Below, piece by piece: positions 6,342-6,919 of a stretch of DNA of 6,919 bases. Source of the DNA: Myxococcales bacterium (GTDB taxonomy: Bacteria > Myxococcota > Polyangia > Fen-1088); the NCBI GenBank assembly GCA_003153875.1, contig PMBY01000217.1, positions 3,806-10,724 on the forward strand, written 5' to 3'. Numbering within the stretch: the first letter of the stretch is position 1; each line of letters begins with the position of its first letter. The notes beneath the pieces are model-generated. The model had not been told where the DNA came from and did no database searches. It saw only the letters and a program-made list of their open reading frames with translations. The position numbers were made by a program, and so were the translations under genes.

Positions 6342-6919
6342 ATGGCCACTCGAATCGCGATCAACGGTTTTGGACGCATCGGTCGACTGATTTTTCGGGC
6401 GCTGTACAGCCAGAAGCTGTTCGGCAAGGAATTCGAAGTTGTTGCCGTGGGCGATATCGTCCCGGCGGACAACCTCGCCTACCTGCTCAAGTACGATTCC
6501 ACCCAGGGCAAGTTCGAGGGCCAAGTCGGCTCGAAGAAGTCGGTTCCTGACAAGGACGCCGACATCCTTGTGGTCGATGGCAAGGAGATCAAGGTGGTCA
6601 GCGCCAAGACTCCGGCCGAGCTGCCGTGGAAGGCGTTGGGCGTTGACGTGGTCATCGAATCGACCGGGCTCTTCACCGAGAAGGCCAAGGCCGAGGGCCA
6701 CATCCAGGCGGGCGCCAAGAAAGTCATCATCTCGGCCCCTGGCAAGAACGAGGACATCACCCTGGTGATTGGCGTCAACCACGAGAAGTACGATCCCGCC
6801 AAGCACCACGTGATCTCCAACGCCAGTTGCACCACCAACTGCCTGGCGCCGGTGGTTTACGTCGTGCTCAAGGAAGGCCTCGGCTTGACCGAGGGCCTGA
6901 TGACGACCATCCACTCCTA
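6342..6919 (+). CDS. gap: Glyceraldehyde-3-phosphate dehydrogenase (3' end beyond window)
   Basis: Cytosolic glycolytic enzyme that oxidises glyceraldehyde-3-phosphate to 1,3-bisphosphoglycerate with NAD+ and phosphate. The first 192 complete codons are present (a full protein is about 335-350 aa). The Rossmann motif INGFGRIGR is at 7-15. Asp38 in VAVGDI sits where NAD-specific enzymes have the acid that binds the adenosine ribose. The active site [12 protein letters not shown] has nucleophile Cys163, and TTIHSY carries the base His191. Catalytic residues are intact as far as visible. The longer segment around 62-88 ([20 protein letters not shown]), LPW and HSY instead of HAT recall the branch that includes kinetoplastid glycosomal enzymes rather than E. 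coli GapA; this is from memory, not an alignment. The start is set by a strong ribosome site and the family N-terminus. It is divergent from queG. pgk often follows gap, but that would lie outside the window. Confidence 0.98.
   Translation, partial: MATRIAINGFGRIGRLIFRALYSQKLFGKEFEVVAVGDIVPADNLAYLLKYDSTQGKFEGQVGSKKSVPDKDADILVVDGKEIKVVSAKTPAELPWKALGVDVVIESTGLFTEKAKAEGHIQAGAKKVIISAPGKNEDITLVIGVNHEKYDPAKHHVISNASCTTNCLAPVVYVVLKEGLGLTEGLMTTIHS

Noticed and set aside
6197..6472. Upstream extension of queG, and other minus-strand frames in 6279-6914
   Set aside because: They lie antisense to the well-conserved start of gap and have no QueG-like sequence.

Overview
The window is a compact, high-GC stretch of ordinary bacterial chromosome. 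It looks like a member of the old Deltaproteobacteria, with Myxococcota the best guess. That rests on strong G/C preference at third codon positions, a 'YPNKSPGL'-type GT-C membrane protein, an orphan PAS/PAS hybrid kinase, and a GAPDH with the TTIHSY active-site variant. This is inference; no 16S or other marker is present. I see no mobile element, CRISPR array, tRNA, rRNA or defence locus.

Layout: (1) bases 1-93 look like the last 30 codons of an upstream gene, followed after 25 nt by folD (119-976, +), the bifunctional methylene-THF dehydrogenase/cyclohydrolase. (2) A multi-pass GT-C-like membrane protein (988-2598, -) converges on folD with only 11 nt between stop codons. (3) The divergent gap 2599-2883 is not empty. 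Its right two thirds hold a start-less 71-codon open stretch on + (2668-2880) that reads like the C-terminal end of a HEAT-repeat protein, and its last codons carry the Shine-Dalgarno of the next gene. (4) A 759-aa membrane-anchored hybrid histidine kinase (2884-5163, +) converges, with a 13-nt gap, on (5) queG (5177-6196, -), epoxyqueuosine reductase of tRNA modification. (6) A 145-nt divergent region holds back-to-back promoters. The queG promoter is placed so that its mRNA would be leaderless. The other drives (7) gap (6342 to the window edge, +), glyceraldehyde-3-phosphate dehydrogenase, whose leader has a 6-bp hairpin 3 nt before a strong ribosome binding site.

The genes do not form one pathway: one-carbon metabolism, a membrane glycosyltransferase-like protein, sensing, tRNA modification and glycolysis sit side by side, mostly as single transcription units in alternating orientation. 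I found no convincing undescribed system. The points most worth a second look are the HEAT-like gene remnant translationally abutting the kinase, the predicted leaderless queG, and the operator-like repeats plus leader hairpin in front of gap.
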